A stretch of 21,800 nt of DNA from assembly GCA_030428695.1 (NCBI GenBank), contig JAUIEM010000142.1, forward strand, positions 1 through 21,800. Reading direction: 5' to 3'. Position 1 is the stretch's first letter, and each line of letters opens with the position of its first letter. The notes under the pieces were generated by a model. It was given only the letters and a program-made list of their open reading frames with translations, had not been told where the DNA came from and did no database searches. The position numbers and the translations under genes were made by a program. Of this stretch, positions 1-7,970 are shown piece by piece. Source of the DNA: a bacterium (GTDB lineage Bacteria > Planctomycetota > J058 > JAJDCP01).

Positions 1-1248
1 GTAGACCTGGAAGGTCTCGACGCTCTCGTCCCCTTCCTCGCTGAGCACCTTGCCCTCGACCTCGACCGGATAGACCGGCGGCACGTGGTCGGGGAGCCGC
101 GCGTGGGGGTGGTCTTTGCTCTCGAAGCGCCCCTTGCACTCGACCAGGAAGCTCGCGACCTCGTCGCCGAGCGTCGGCTGGCCGCCCTTCTCGTTGGTCG
201 CCGTCAGCTCGAGCTGCCACAGCCGGTAGGTATGGCTCACCGTGTACTGCTTGGTGCCCCACAGGCTGCCGGTCAGCTTGTAGAGGAAGCCGGGCAGCAG
301 CGCGATGGTCGGATGGCGCTTGAAGTCGAGCTCGATCTCGTGCTCCGCGGCCTTGATGCGATTGGTCTCGAGGGTCTTGCGGGCCGTGACGTCGCCGGTG
401 ATCGGCGTGCGCAAGAGCACGCTGTGCACCAGGCCGCTGACCGCGTTGGAGTTCGTGATCGCGTTGGTCTTCGCGCCCTCGGTGTACGAGTTCAGGACCT
501 CGGGGGCGTAGCGGCGGGTGTTCGGGAAGTGGACCCGTACGCTCTCGACATCGTCGCTGTGGATCAGCACCGGGCTCGTCGGGTCGCTGCGGGTCTTGAG
601 CAGCTTGTAGGTGTTCAGGGCGCTGTCGTAGGTCAGGAAGTGCCAGAGGTGCGCGGTACGCTCGATCAGGAAGTCGTAGAAGCTCGGTCGGGGCAGCCCC
701 TCGAAGGCCCCGAGGCCGAGGAACTGGACCGCCTTCTTCTTCGTCGCGTCGGACGAGTCGACGGTGATCTTGATCTTGCTGCCCTTGTGGTCGTCGATGA
801 CGTCCTTCAGGGTCTTGTCGACGTACAGCTGCGTCGGCCAATGCTGTTTCCAGAGCACCGTCGCGGGGTCGGCGAAGCGCAGGGTGTAGCGGCGCTGCAT
901 CACCGGATGGTCCGAGACCCCTTCGGAGACCTGCTCGAACAGCTTCTTCTCGGTGCCGATGCCCTGCAGCACCAGCGGCCAGGCCTCGTCCTGCGACTGC
1001 TCCTGGTAGGTGCTGTTCAGGGTCATCTTGACGTCGATCAGGTCGTGCTTGAGGAAGGGCGAGACGAGCAGGTCGGTCTTCGTGCCCCCGTAGGCCTTGT
1101 CGTCCTCGAGCCAGAACACCAGCGAGGCGTCGAAGCCGTAGCTCGTCAGGCGGACCGAGAAGCTCTCGACGTTCGAGGTCGGGACGGTGTGGGGTTTCCC
1201 GTCGATCGTCAGGAGCAGCTCGATGCGATAGCCTTCGGTGAACGACAT
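1..1248 (-). CDS. vgrG: VgrG/TssI-like T6SS spike protein, N-terminal part (cut by window edge)
   Basis: Predicted trimeric spike tip that caps the Hcp tube. The visible 416 residues fit the gp27-like base of VgrG: an opening beta-rich region with GFDASLVFWLEDD, the core segment RYTLRFADPATVLWKQHWP near residue 125, and the block SFYDFLIERTAHLWHFLTYD near residue 200, the usual place for the VgrG/phage gpD 'F..FL...H..YFF' block. The gp5-like OB fold and needle would follow beyond the left edge, so any C-terminal effector domain is out of view. The ATG at 1248 overlaps the tssE stop as TGATG, which fixes the start and implies translational coupling. The frame stays open to base 1. Sequence agreement with classical VgrG is modest; the call rests on the gp27-like pattern plus context. 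A phage-type gpD/gp27 homologue is the main alternative name. Confidence 0.75.
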   Translation of the reverse strand, partial: MSFTEGYRIELLLTIDGKPHTVPTSNVESFSVRLTSYGFDASLVFWLEDDKAYGGTKTDLLVSPFLKHDLIDVKMTLNSTYQEQSQDEAWPLVLQGIGTEKKLFEQVSEGVSDHPVMQRRYTLRFADPATVLWKQHWPTQLYVDKTLKDVIDDHKGSKIKITVDSSDATKKKAVQFLGLGAFEGLPRPSFYDFLIERTAHLWHFLTYDSALNTYKLLKTRSDPTSPVLIHSDDVESVRVHFPNTRRYAPEVLNSYTEGAKTNAITNSNAVSGLVHSVLLRTPITGDVTARKTLETNRIKAAEHEIELDFKRHPTIALLPGFLYKLTGSLWGTKQYTVSHTYRLWQLELTATNEKGGQPTLGDEVASFLVECKGRFESKDHPHARLPDHVPPVYPVEVEGKVLSEEGDESVETFQVY

Positions 1249-1613
1249 CACAGATCCTCGATCTCGATCTTCGCGTTGGCGGTGTCGAAGTTGACGAAGA
1301 GCGGCTTGTCCTCGTTGAGGATCTCGCACCGCATCTCGAAGCGCAGCCGGCTCGCCATCTCCGATTCGACCTCTCTGATCTCGACGACCCGCACGCGCGG
1401 CTCGTACTCGTTGATGTTGTGCTCGATCTCCTTGACCAGGGTGCGCACGATCGCGTCGCGGCCCTTGTACTCGTTGTAGTCGCCGATGCCGAAGCCCTGG
1501 AGCATCGTCCCGAAGCCCTTCTTGCTGTTCAGCACGCAGTTGAGGTTCTCGAGGATCGACTCGAGCTTGCTGAGCTTGGTGTCGCGGTCACTGAACCGGT
1601 CGAGCAGTCCCAT
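1248..1613 (-). CDS. tssE: TssE, gp25-like T6SS baseplate protein
   Basis: Baseplate wedge component related to T4 gp25, thought to nucleate the contractile sheath. The 121-residue product has the GPW_gp25 hallmarks: an N-terminal helix leading to VLNSKKGFGTMLQGFGIGDY (residues about 27-46) and the EPR motif in NEYEPRVRVVEI (about 70-81), followed by the paired C-terminal strands. Length is close to the usual 120-170. The ATG at 1613 overlaps the tssK stop (TGATG), so the longer open frame upstream is only a shadow of tssK. The stop overlaps the vgrG start in the same way. Family assignment is firm. Confidence 0.92.
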   Translation of the reverse strand: MGLLDRFSDRDTKLSKLESILENLNCVLNSKKGFGTMLQGFGIGDYNEYKGRDAIVRTLVKEIEHNINEYEPRVRVVEIREVESEMASRLRFEMRCEILNEDKPLFVNFDTANAKIEIEDL

Positions 1614-2854
1614 CAGGCTCTCCAGAACAAGAAGGCCGCCAGCTCGCTGTCGAAGCTCTCGTGCTCGTAGAACGCGACCGAGCCGTCCTTGAGCACGTGA
1701 TCCCACTCTTCGCCCTCGGCGAGCCGGAAGAACTCGACCTCGGGACCGAACGGATGCTGGAAGGGGGGGCGGTCGATCTTGTTGATCGGCACGCCGTGCA
1801 GGGCGTGCCGGTGCACCGAGGGCAGCCGCTGCAGGCTGGCGACCTTCAGACGCTCGACCGCGAAGCTGTCCTGGACCCGGCTCTTCTGGATCAGCAGATA
1901 GGCCTCGCGCGCGCCACGCAGCTCCTTCGGGATGCCCTCGACGATGAACAGGCCGTTCTTGCGCTCGAAGCCGAGGTAGGGGGCCGAGCCGCGGGTGTCC
2001 TGGATCATCGCCTCGATGCTTTCGAACAGCGGCCCGAAGCACCGTCCCGGGTCATCGTGGGCGTAGGGCAGGGCCCCGTACTCGGGGTTGGCGTTCTGGT
2101 AGAAGCAGAGCTCGAGGTAGAACTCGCGCAGCGCCTCGTAGAGCAGGTAGGGATGGCAGCGGATGTGGCGCGAGATGTTGATCAGGAAGCCCTTCAGCCG
2201 GAACAGCGCCTTCAGGCAGCTCTTGGCCGACGACAGGCTCTCGCCGCTCAGGAAGCTGTCCGCGATCTTGCGCGACAGCTTGAGGTGGAACTGCTCGAGC
2301 ATCTCGGTCAGGCGGTGGATGGTCTCGCCGAGGAAGGGCGAGCTGCCGATACGCAGGAGCGGCGGGATCGTCCACTCCGCCAGGGTGAACACCCCCGTCG
2401 GGTCCTTCTCGAAGCGCGCGAGCTTGACCGACTGCACGGCCGAGCCCGCCGACTTCTCGCTGCTGAGCTCGAGCCGGTGCAGGACGCGCTCGAGGACCTC
2501 TTCCTCCTCCTCGCCGACCGTCACGCTCTCCGTCTCGGCGAGCAGGTGCAGGTACACGTTGAAGTTGGTGCGCCCGACCAGGTTGAGGTTGAAGGACGCG
2601 ACCTCGGCGTTGCCCGGGACCGAGATGAACAGCCCGTCCGGAAACACGACCGCCAGCCGCTGCAACGACAGGACGCCGACATCGAGCAGGCTCTGGTTCC
2701 AGATCAGCCGGCCGACCCCGTAGAACGGCACGCCGATCAGGCTGAAGCGCTGCGCGGTGTCGTTCAGCAGCGCGTTCTCCTGGGCGATCAGGTGCGCGGG
2801 AAGCAGGGTCTGGCCCATCTTCCAGTCGATGCGTGCGAGTTTGTGGTCGGCCAT
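1613..2854 (-). CDS. tssK: TssK, T6SS baseplate/adaptor protein
   Basis: TssK (ImpJ/VasE family) trimers link the cytoplasmic baseplate to the TssJLM membrane complex. At 413 residues the protein is slightly short of the usual 440-450. The N-terminus DWKMGQTLLPAHLIAQ (residues 10-25) matches the family's 'W..G..L.PQHFQQ' opening, and a phage receptor-binding-like shell region follows. The ATG at 2854 has GGAG about a dozen bases upstream and AAGAG nearer. It lies 155 bases after the hcp stop, across two strong inverted repeats, and its own stop overlaps tssE. The family call is confident. Expression relative to hcp may be reduced by the intergenic structures, which is inference. Confidence 0.88.
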   Translation of the reverse strand: MADHKLARIDWKMGQTLLPAHLIAQENALLNDTAQRFSLIGVPFYGVGRLIWNQSLLDVGVLSLQRLAVVFPDGLFISVPGNAEVASFNLNLVGRTNFNVYLHLLAETESVTVGEEEEEVLERVLHRLELSSEKSAGSAVQSVKLARFEKDPTGVFTLAEWTIPPLLRIGSSPFLGETIHRLTEMLEQFHLKLSRKIADSFLSGESLSSAKSCLKALFRLKGFLINISRHIRCHPYLLYEALREFYLELCFYQNANPEYGALPYAHDDPGRCFGPLFESIEAMIQDTRGSAPYLGFERKNGLFIVEGIPKELRGAREAYLLIQKSRVQDSFAVERLKVASLQRLPSVHRHALHGVPINKIDRPPFQHPFGPEVEFFRLAEGEEWDHVLKDGSVAFYEHESFDSELAAFLFWRA

Positions 2855-2921
2855 GGCTCTTGCTGCTCCGGGCCCACTACGGGCGGTGGTGTCGGGTTCG
2901 GCGGACGCACCGGACGCCCGG

Positions 2922-2949
2922 CCCGGGGTCCGCGCGCGCGGGCCCCGGG
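2922..2949. other. GC-rich inverted repeat in the hcp-tssK gap
   Basis: CCCGGGG (2922-2928) pairs with CCCCGGG (2943-2949). Past one mismatch the arms continue as CCGC/GCGG toward the centre. This is the more tssK-proximal of two strong stem-loops in the 155-base gap after hcp. No T-run follows on the minus strand, so it is not a classical intrinsic terminator. Confidence 0.55.
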
Positions 2950-2967
2950 CGAGGCGTCCTGAGATCC

Positions 2968-2994
2968 CCCGGCGGGCGCTTCAGACCCGCCGGG
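2968..2994 (-). terminator. Stem-loop just after hcp, possible attenuator or 3' stabiliser
   Basis: A perfect 9-base stem, CCCGGCGGG (2968-2976) and CCCGCCGGG (2986-2994), with a 9-base loop, begins about 15 bases after the hcp stop codon in the direction of transcription. There is no U-tract, so full termination is doubtful. Partial termination or 3'-end protection of an abundant hcp mRNA would fit the position. That role is inferred. Confidence 0.5.
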
Positions 2995-3009
2995 AGGCAG
3001 ACGGTCGGA

Positions 3010-3582
3010 TCAGCCTTCGTCGACGCCCCACTCGCGGACGAACTTGTCGCTGCACGACACGGCCCGGTGCAGGTCCTGCTTCTCGTCGCCCGGGTCGATC
3101 ACGATGCCGAACTTGTAGTTCTCGGGCTTGGCGACGCCGGTGTCCTTGTCGGTGTTGACGTAGAGCTGCAGGGACTTGCCGGACTTGGTGATCTTGCCCG
3201 TCAGTTCCTTGTCATTGCTGTGGAACGACTTGTAGTACTTCAGCGCGGACTTGTCGGTGTCGTAGGTGTAGATGCAGTACTTGAACTTCACCTCGACGCT
3301 GACCATGTCCTTCTCGAGCAGGAGGTCGATCTCCTTCTTGGTCTTGGCCGAGACCTGGCCGACGAACTGCAGCGGCTCGGTCTTGCCCATCGCCCAGGAG
3401 CACTTGCGCAGCACGGCGACCGCTTCGAACTTGCTGTCGGAGCTGGTCGGGTCGGTGACCTTGAAGCCGGTGCCCATCGACTTGCCGCCGACGCTGAGGG
3501 TGAGGAGGAAGCCGACCTGGACCTCCTGGTCTTTGCGGAATTCGAAGCCCTGCTTGTAGTCACAGTCGAGATTGAGACCCAT
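3010..3582 (-). CDS. hcp: Hcp-like T6SS tube protein
   Basis: Subunit of the hexameric-ring inner tube propelled by sheath contraction. The 190-residue product is all-beta in character and somewhat longer than the usual 160-170. Hcp-like features are the early strand-rich region, MVSVEVKFKYCIYTYD (about residues 93-108), and a charged C-terminal end. It lacks a signal peptide, as expected. The ATG at 3582 is preceded by AAGGAG at good spacing. Position between tssC and tssK in a T6SS operon is strong support. It is flanked on both sides by 128-155 base gaps with stem-loops, unlike the tight junctions elsewhere, which suggests separately tuned expression. The sequence is divergent, so the family call leans partly on context. 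Confidence 0.82.
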   Translation of the reverse strand: MGLNLDCDYKQGFEFRKDQEVQVGFLLTLSVGGKSMGTGFKVTDPTSSDSKFEAVAVLRKCSWAMGKTEPLQFVGQVSAKTKKEIDLLLEKDMVSVEVKFKYCIYTYDTDKSALKYYKSFHSNDKELTGKITKSGKSLQLYVNTDKDTGVAKPENYKFGIVIDPGDEKQDLHRAVSCSDKFVREWGVDEG

Positions 3583-3649
3583 GGTGTTCTCCTTGGAGTG
3601 TGTGAGTCCGTACGCCTCACGGAACGTCGGTGGTGTTTCCTTGCGGAAC

Positions 3650-3670
3650 GGACCGGATCAGCACCGGTCC
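3650..3670. other. Inverted repeat in the tssC-hcp gap
   Basis: GGACCGG (3650-3656) and CCGGTCC (3664-3670) form a perfect 7-base stem with a 7-base loop, about 68 bases upstream of the hcp start. No T-run follows. It could be an mRNA processing or stabilising structure marking the 5' side of an hcp transcript. I see no convincing promoter in this 128-base gap. Confidence 0.4.
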
Positions 3671-3710
3671 CGGGTGCGCCCGCCGCGCCCCGCGCGACGG
3701 GCTCGTTGTC

Positions 3711-5219
3711 TCAGCCGAGGCGCGAGTCGAGCTTGAGCTCGACGTCCATACCCTCGAACTGGATGTGCGGGAGGATCGAGATCGAGCAGTCGTACCAGCC
3801 CAGGGCGCCTTCGCGCTCGTGGACCTCGACCGCCGCCGCCTTGAACGGGTAGTAGCGCAGCGTCAGGTCGTCCGGGTTGGTGACGGTCGTGACGTACTCC
3901 ATCAGCCAGTTGTCGAGCGACGCCTGGATGTAGGCGGCGTCCGCGGTCGAGCCGATGTTGTCGCGCATGATGCTCTTGACGTAGTGCGCGATGCGGGTGA
4001 CCGAGAAGGTGTAGCTGAGGTTGCAGACCAGCTGCGAGTTCTCGCTGTCCTTCGGGTCCTTGAACTTCTTCGGCTTCTTGCACGACTGCACGCTGAAGAA
4101 GCAGGCGTCGGCCGTGCCCTTGCGGTAGATCAGGGGGATGAAACCCGAGTTCGCGAACTCGAGCTCGCGGTAGTCGGGGATCGCCAGCTCGACCGGGAGC
4201 TTGATCTCGTCTTCGCCGCGGATGTTGAAGGTGTGCACCGGCAGGCCGCTGACCAGGCCGCCGCCCTTGGGACCGCGCAGGTACTGGCACCAGCCGGAGG
4301 TCTCGAAGGACTTGACCATGTTGCGGGCGAGCAGGAAGGCCGCGTTGCCCCACAGGTACTCTTCGTCCTTGTCGCCGCGCACGGTCTCGGTGAAGTTGAC
4401 CTTGCGGCAGGGGTTGGTCTCGGGGTGGTACGGCAGCCGCAGCACGTAGCGCGGGAAGGTCAGGCCGATGTAGGCGGCGCCCGGCGAGTCGCGGAACGCA
4501 TTCCACTTCCCGTACTTCGGCTGGCTGAGCAGACCTTCGAGGTCCTTGATCGCCTCGACCTCGGCGATGGTCTCGCAGCCGAAGAACTTCGGTGAGACCG
4601 AGCCGACGAACGGGGCGTGGCTCGCGTTGGCGACCTTCGACATGGTCTGCAGCCAGAACAGGTCGTCGGGGGTGTGCTCGAACTCGAACAGCCCGACCAT
4701 CGCGCCGAAGGGCTTGCCACCGTACTGGTCGTACTCGGAGACGTAGACCTTCTGGAAGAGCGCGCTGCCCGTGATGTCGACCGAGTTGTTCTCGAAGTCC
4801 TCGAACAGCTCGTCCTTCGACACGTCGAGCATGTCGATCATGATGTTCGCTTTGAAGTTGGTGTGCTGGATCAGATCGTCCAGACCCCGCCAGGTCGACT
4901 CGATCTCCTGGAAGGTCGGGTGATGCAGCACCTCGTTGACCTGGTCGTTGATCATCTGATCGATCGACAGCACCAGGTCCTGGACCTTGCCCTTGTCGAA
5001 ACGCCCGGACGACGAGTCGACGTTGAAGAGCACCGCGGCGAGACCGGAGAGAAAGCGGTCTTCGGTGTTGACGTCCTCGGTGGCCGCCTTGAGGTTGTCC
5101 GCGATCATCGGCTTCAGGGTCTTCTGCGACGTCTCGAGCCGCATGCTCCCCAGGAAGCGATCGAGGTCGATCTTCTGAGCTTCTTCCGTCTTTTCTGCAG
5201 GTTTGGCTTCGTCTGCCAT
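3711..5219 (-). CDS. tssC: TssC, T6SS contractile sheath large subunit
   Basis: TssC (VipB/ImpC family) polymerises with TssB into the contractile sheath. The 502-residue length is typical. The protein has the family's N-terminal helical region (IDQMINDQVNEVLHHPTF, about residues 86-103), then STWRGLDDLI, the LFEDFENNSVDITGSALFQK region, YIGLTFPRYVLRLPY (about 239-253), and a C-terminal domain ending with the sheath-handshake strands (VELKLD). ATG at 5219 has GAGGAGGATCAGGC directly upstream, an excellent ribosome site. The tssB stop is 26 bases upstream, so the two sheath genes are coupled in the usual order. Family call is essentially certain. Confidence 0.96.
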   Translation of the reverse strand: MADEAKPAEKTEEAQKIDLDRFLGSMRLETSQKTLKPMIADNLKAATEDVNTEDRFLSGLAAVLFNVDSSSGRFDKGKVQDLVLSIDQMINDQVNEVLHHPTFQEIESTWRGLDDLIQHTNFKANIMIDMLDVSKDELFEDFENNSVDITGSALFQKVYVSEYDQYGGKPFGAMVGLFEFEHTPDDLFWLQTMSKVANASHAPFVGSVSPKFFGCETIAEVEAIKDLEGLLSQPKYGKWNAFRDSPGAAYIGLTFPRYVLRLPYHPETNPCRKVNFTETVRGDKDEEYLWGNAAFLLARNMVKSFETSGWCQYLRGPKGGGLVSGLPVHTFNIRGEDEIKLPVELAIPDYRELEFANSGFIPLIYRKGTADACFFSVQSCKKPKKFKDPKDSENSQLVCNLSYTFSVTRIAHYVKSIMRDNIGSTADAAYIQASLDNWLMEYVTTVTNPDDLTLRYYPFKAAAVEVHEREGALGWYDCSISILPHIQFEGMDVELKLDSRLG

Positions 5220-5245
5220 GCCTGATCCTCCTCGTTGCTATGCGG

Positions 5246-5773
5246 CTACTTTGCGGCTTCGTCCGCGCCGGGCAGCTTGAAGCTCTCGTACCCCTTCAGC
5301 TCCTCGAGCACCTTCTTGTAGGAGTCGGGGTTCTGGTAGAGCTCGGCGAGCAGCCGGCGGAACTCTTTCTTGTTCGAAAGGTTGGATTGGACTTCCAGGA
5401 GCAGCTTCTTCAGAAGGAGCAGGCTGCGCACCTTGGGGATGTTGTTCGCGAGCTCGTCCGGCGAGAAGGACCGCATCTTGTTGATCGGGATCTCGACCTC
5501 CATGTCCTCGTCCTTCTGGGGGTCGATCCGGTTCGGGACCGTCAGCTTGACCTTCATGTCCATGTCTTTCATGACGCCGTCGGTGTTGCGCCCGTCGAGG
5601 GAACGCAGCCGACGCTCGTCGAGATCGACCTTGCGGTCCTTCGAGGTGCCGAGCGAGAAGTCGCCCATGACCAGAAGCCGCAGCGGCAGGTTGACCGCCT
5701 CCGGCTCGCCGTCCACCTCGGTCTTGTAGGTCAACGTCAGGCGTGACTTCGGAAGTTCATCTTGGATTGCCAT
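5246..5773 (-). CDS. tssB: TssB, T6SS contractile sheath small subunit
   Basis: TssB (VipA/ImpB family) is the small sheath subunit that intertwines with TssC. The 175-residue protein has the conserved strand RLTLTYKTEVDGE, then LPLRLLVMGDFSLG (about residues 29-42), matching the 'LP..~~v~GDf.g' signature, the PINKMRSFSPDELAN segment, and the C-terminal helix VRSLLLLKKLLLEVQSNLSN that binds TssC. Length and motifs are typical. ATG at 5773 has GAGGGG 8 bases upstream. It lies 15 bases after tssG and 26 bases before tssC. Confidence 0.96.
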   Translation of the reverse strand: MAIQDELPKSRLTLTYKTEVDGEPEAVNLPLRLLVMGDFSLGTSKDRKVDLDERRLRSLDGRNTDGVMKDMDMKVKLTVPNRIDPQKDEDMEVEIPINKMRSFSPDELANNIPKVRSLLLLKKLLLEVQSNLSNKKEFRRLLAELYQNPDSYKKVLEELKGYESFKLPGADEAAK

Positions 5774-5788
5774 GGGTGTACCCCTCCC

Positions 5789-6706
5789 TCATGCAGAAGT
5801 CGCCGCTCGCCGCGGCTGCTCTTGAACAGACCCGGCCGGCGGCCGCTTCCTGCTCGGTTGTGCCCGATCGACCTTGCCACGGAAGATCACGGCTCGTTTG
5901 ACTTTCGGTTTGCCCCCGCGCAGGGCGTCATACCCGAGCAGGCTGTCGTGGCTCAGGCGAGCCCAGCCGCTGCGGTGGCGGATCACGACGATCACCTTGA
6001 TCGACAGGTCGTAGTCGGCGAGCATCGGCAGGATCTGGCCCTCGAGCCTGCGCAACGCCTCATGCGCCCAGGGCGCGCCGTTGTCGGCGCTGTCTTCCTC
6101 GGACAGCAGCTCGATGCTGAAGCCGCGCACCTTGACCCGGGTACGCCCCCCGAACACGGCGCCGGCCCCGAGCGGCGTGCCGCCGAGCTTGACGTGGCCG
6201 GGGCTGAGCTCGCGCCAGTGGCGGTCGCGGTAGACCGCGATCTCGAGCTCGGGGAAGACCATCGAGAACAGCCAGTGCAGGGTGCTCGGAGAGCTGAGCC
6301 CGAGCAGCCGCACCAGGTGCCTGCCGCTACGCTGCCAGCCCAACCCGAGCCGCGGATCGCCCTCGGGGCGCAGCGCGCACAGGTAGTCGCGGATCAGCCG
6401 GTCGGAGAAGAACTGCACGAAGTCGATGAAGCTCTGGACGTTGATCACTTCGAGCTCGAGCATCTTCAGGAAGTAGGTCGGGAGCGGCGACTGGTAGCTC
6501 AGCATGCCCATGTTGAGCCAGACGATGACCTTCTGCTCCGGGAGGAACTCGATGTCCTCGACCATGCTCTGGGCCGAGACCCGCGTCATCGCGCTGCGGA
6601 AGATCACGTCTTCCGTCCGGTATCCCATCGACTCGAGCAGGTTCAGCAGCGCGACGAGGTCGAAGTGCCGGATCCGGGCGCGGATGCTGTCTCTGCGGCT
6701 CAGCAA
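5789..6706 (-). CDS. tssG: TssG-like T6SS baseplate protein
   Basis: TssG is a wedge component of the T6SS baseplate, normally working with TssF. The C-terminal two-thirds keeps the family pattern: TLHWLFSMVFPELEIAVYRD followed by HWREL, then LGGTPLGAGAVFGGRTRVKVRGF, corresponding to 'F.vPV.I..F..RW..L....LG..LG...VLG.R......F.I' in TssG. The N-terminus is short. I place the start at TTG 6706: GGAG lies 7 bases upstream and the tssA stop is only 1 base before, whereas the upstream open frame overlaps the tssA coding end and reads as low-complexity Ser/Arg. The product is about 305 residues. The basic Pro/Arg tail is unusual. No tssF accompanies it in view, which is atypical. The assignment is pattern- and context-based. 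Confidence 0.72.
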   Translation of the reverse strand: MLSRRDSIRARIRHFDLVALLNLLESMGYRTEDVIFRSAMTRVSAQSMVEDIEFLPEQKVIVWLNMGMLSYQSPLPTYFLKMLELEVINVQSFIDFVQFFSDRLIRDYLCALRPEGDPRLGLGWQRSGRHLVRLLGLSSPSTLHWLFSMVFPELEIAVYRDRHWRELSPGHVKLGGTPLGAGAVFGGRTRVKVRGFSIELLSEEDSADNGAPWAHEALRRLEGQILPMLADYDLSIKVIVVIRHRSGWARLSHDSLLGYDALRGGKPKVKRAVIFRGKVDRAQPSRKRPPAGSVQEQPRRAATSA

Positions 6707-6707
6707 A

Positions 6708-7706
6708 TCAGAGCTCCACGAAGCGTTCGAGGTCGACCTTGTACAACTGCTCCATCGCCCCCCAGGAGACCGAGTTCTTCTGCTCCATGAAGCCGGCGAG
6801 CTCGGTGATGTGGCGGGCGAGCAGCGCAAAATAGTTCGAGAAGAACTTTGGCAGGTACTCGCGGGGGTTGAAGTTGTTCATCACCGTGCCGATGTCCGAG
6901 GCGACGAGGGAGGCCTTCGCCATCTGGCCGCGCTCGATCAGGGTCTCGAAGGCGTCGAGCTTCTTCTTCAGCTCGAGCATCTTGAACCCGCCCTCGACCA
7001 GCACGCCGCCCGGTACCGCGGGGATCGCGCCGGTCACCACCGTCGCGACCGCGGTCTGCCCGGCGGCGGACGCCGCCTCTTCCTCGGCCTTCGCGGCCTC
7101 TTCCGCCGCCGCCTTCTCGGCTTCGGCCTCGGCCTCCTTGGCCTGGCTCTCACGGTAGACGAGCTGGTGGAACTCCTTCATCCACTGGACGAGGTTCTGC
7201 AAGAGGTCGAGGCCCTTGGGCTTCTCGACGGCCTGGGAGAGCAGGCGGCGGAATTTCTGCGCGCCCTCGACGGCCTGGTCCATCGCCTCGGGCGGCGTCT
7301 TTCCTTCCCAGGCGGTCCAGGTCTTGTCCTTCTTCTGCTCATGCATCTTGACCTTGCGGGTCAAGGTCTTGAAGAACCAGACGAGCGTGGTGCCGGTCAG
7401 CCGATCTTTCTTCTTGGCCGGCCCGACCGCTTCCCACTGGGCGCCGACCAGCCGCACCAGGGAATCGAAGATGCCCGCCAGCCCCTTCGGGCCGTTTTCG
7501 AGGAAGTAACCGTAGAAAAAGTAACCGATCAGGCGGATGTCGAGGATATCCTCTTCAATAACGCTCTGGGACGCTTCCGCTGCGGACGCGTACTTCCCCC
7601 CCTGGACCATCGTCGCGATGTCCTGGAAACGCGGGTCGAGCGTGCTCAAACCCGGCGAGTCGGTAGGCGTGAATTCCCTGTTCAGACAGTCGAGGTTCAG
7701 GCTCAC
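6708..7706 (-). CDS. tssA: TssA, ImpA-N domain T6SS assembly protein
   Basis: TssA proteins recruit baseplate and guide tube/sheath polymerisation. This 332-residue product opens with the ImpA-N pattern: LDPRFQDIATMVQGGKY (about residues 23-39), DILDIRLIGYFFYGYFLENG (53-72), then GLAGIFDSLVRLVGAQWEAV (75-94), matching 'D..F..l......DlR~~~~L~~a~~~~~G~~Gl~~gl~l~~~l~~~~W~~~'. A Glu/Ala-rich coiled-coil (about 186-213) and a small hydrophobic patch (about 216-237) follow, then a helical C-terminus. The start is GTG 7706: protein-like sequence begins there and AAGGGA lies 10 bases upstream. The open frame continues to 7982 but would cross the predicted promoter. It is the first gene of the minus-strand operon. 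Confidence 0.85.
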   Translation of the reverse strand: MSLNLDCLNREFTPTDSPGLSTLDPRFQDIATMVQGGKYASAAEASQSVIEEDILDIRLIGYFFYGYFLENGPKGLAGIFDSLVRLVGAQWEAVGPAKKKDRLTGTTLVWFFKTLTRKVKMHEQKKDKTWTAWEGKTPPEAMDQAVEGAQKFRRLLSQAVEKPKGLDLLQNLVQWMKEFHQLVYRESQAKEAEAEAEKAAAEEAAKAEEEAASAAGQTAVATVVTGAIPAVPGGVLVEGGFKMLELKKKLDAFETLIERGQMAKASLVASDIGTVMNNFNPREYLPKFFSNYFALLARHITELAGFMEQKNSVSWGAMEQLYKVDLERFVEL

Positions 7707-7802
7707 AGCTCGCGTTCCCTTACAGACAGACGATCGGTACCGGCTCGGCGGATGGACGGATCGCGCTGCCTTGAGGTCGGTGTTTCGTAGACGTGACGTC
7801 GG

Positions 7803-7831
7803 ATTATCCGATGGAAGATCAACGTTGTAAA
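7803..7831 (-). promoter_or_regulatory. Sigma70-like promoter of the T6SS operon
   Basis: On the minus strand, -35 TTTACA (7831-7826) and -10 GATAAT (7808-7803) are separated by exactly 17 bases; each hexamer matches consensus at 5 of 6. Transcription would start near 7796, giving a leader of about 90 bases before the tssA GTG at 7706. The -10 sits inside the palindrome CGGATTATCCG (7800-7810), a plausible operator. No sigma54 -24/-12 element is seen. Confidence 0.65.
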
Positions 7832-7881
7832 GAGGGTGTACGACTTCTGCGGACAACCGCGACGACGACAAGCCGCCGCGC

Positions 7882-7919
7882 CAGGTCCCAGACCGCCTCC
7901 GCCCACGGGCGGCGACCTG
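7882..7919. promoter_or_regulatory. Compound inverted repeat between the divergent T6SS and pseudokinase promoters
   Basis: Outer arms CAGGTC (7882-7887) and GACCTG (7914-7919) enclose an inner stem CCGCCC (7899-7904) / GGGCGG (7907-7912) with a two-base loop. It lies about 50 bases upstream of the tssA -35 and just upstream of the plus-strand promoter. A regulator-binding site is possible. The function is inferred only. Confidence 0.35.
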
Positions 7920-7941
7920 CAAACGGAGGATCCGGTCGCTG

Positions 7942-7970
7942 TTGTCCGGGCGCTGGGTTTCCGATAGACT
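7942..7970 (+). promoter_or_regulatory. Possible promoter of the pseudokinase gene
   Basis: TTGTCC (7942-7947) and TAGACT (7965-7970) are 17 bases apart, each 4 of 6 to consensus. The -10 resembles TAGAAT/TAGAAC elements found upstream of three other genes in this window. If used, transcription starts near 7977, which excludes the far-upstream TTG at 7942 as the start codon. Confidence 0.4.

Noticed and set aside
85..1479. Long plus-strand open frame opposite vgrG and tssE
   Set aside because: Mirror of minus-strand GC-rich codons; product is repetitive Val/Leu/Arg/Asp with no motif, while the opposite strand encodes recognisable T6SS proteins.
1661..2962. 433-residue plus-strand frame opposite tssK
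   Set aside because: Antisense shadow of a confident TssK; composition is Leu/Glu/Gln/Arg-rich without domains.
2968..2994. Classical intrinsic terminator after hcp
   Set aside because: Strong stem but no T-run, and tssK follows on the same strand; kept only as a possible attenuator.
6707..6829. N-terminal extension of tssG upstream of TTG 6706
   Set aside because: It overlaps the tssA coding end and is Ser/Arg low complexity; the TTG has a well-placed GGAG.
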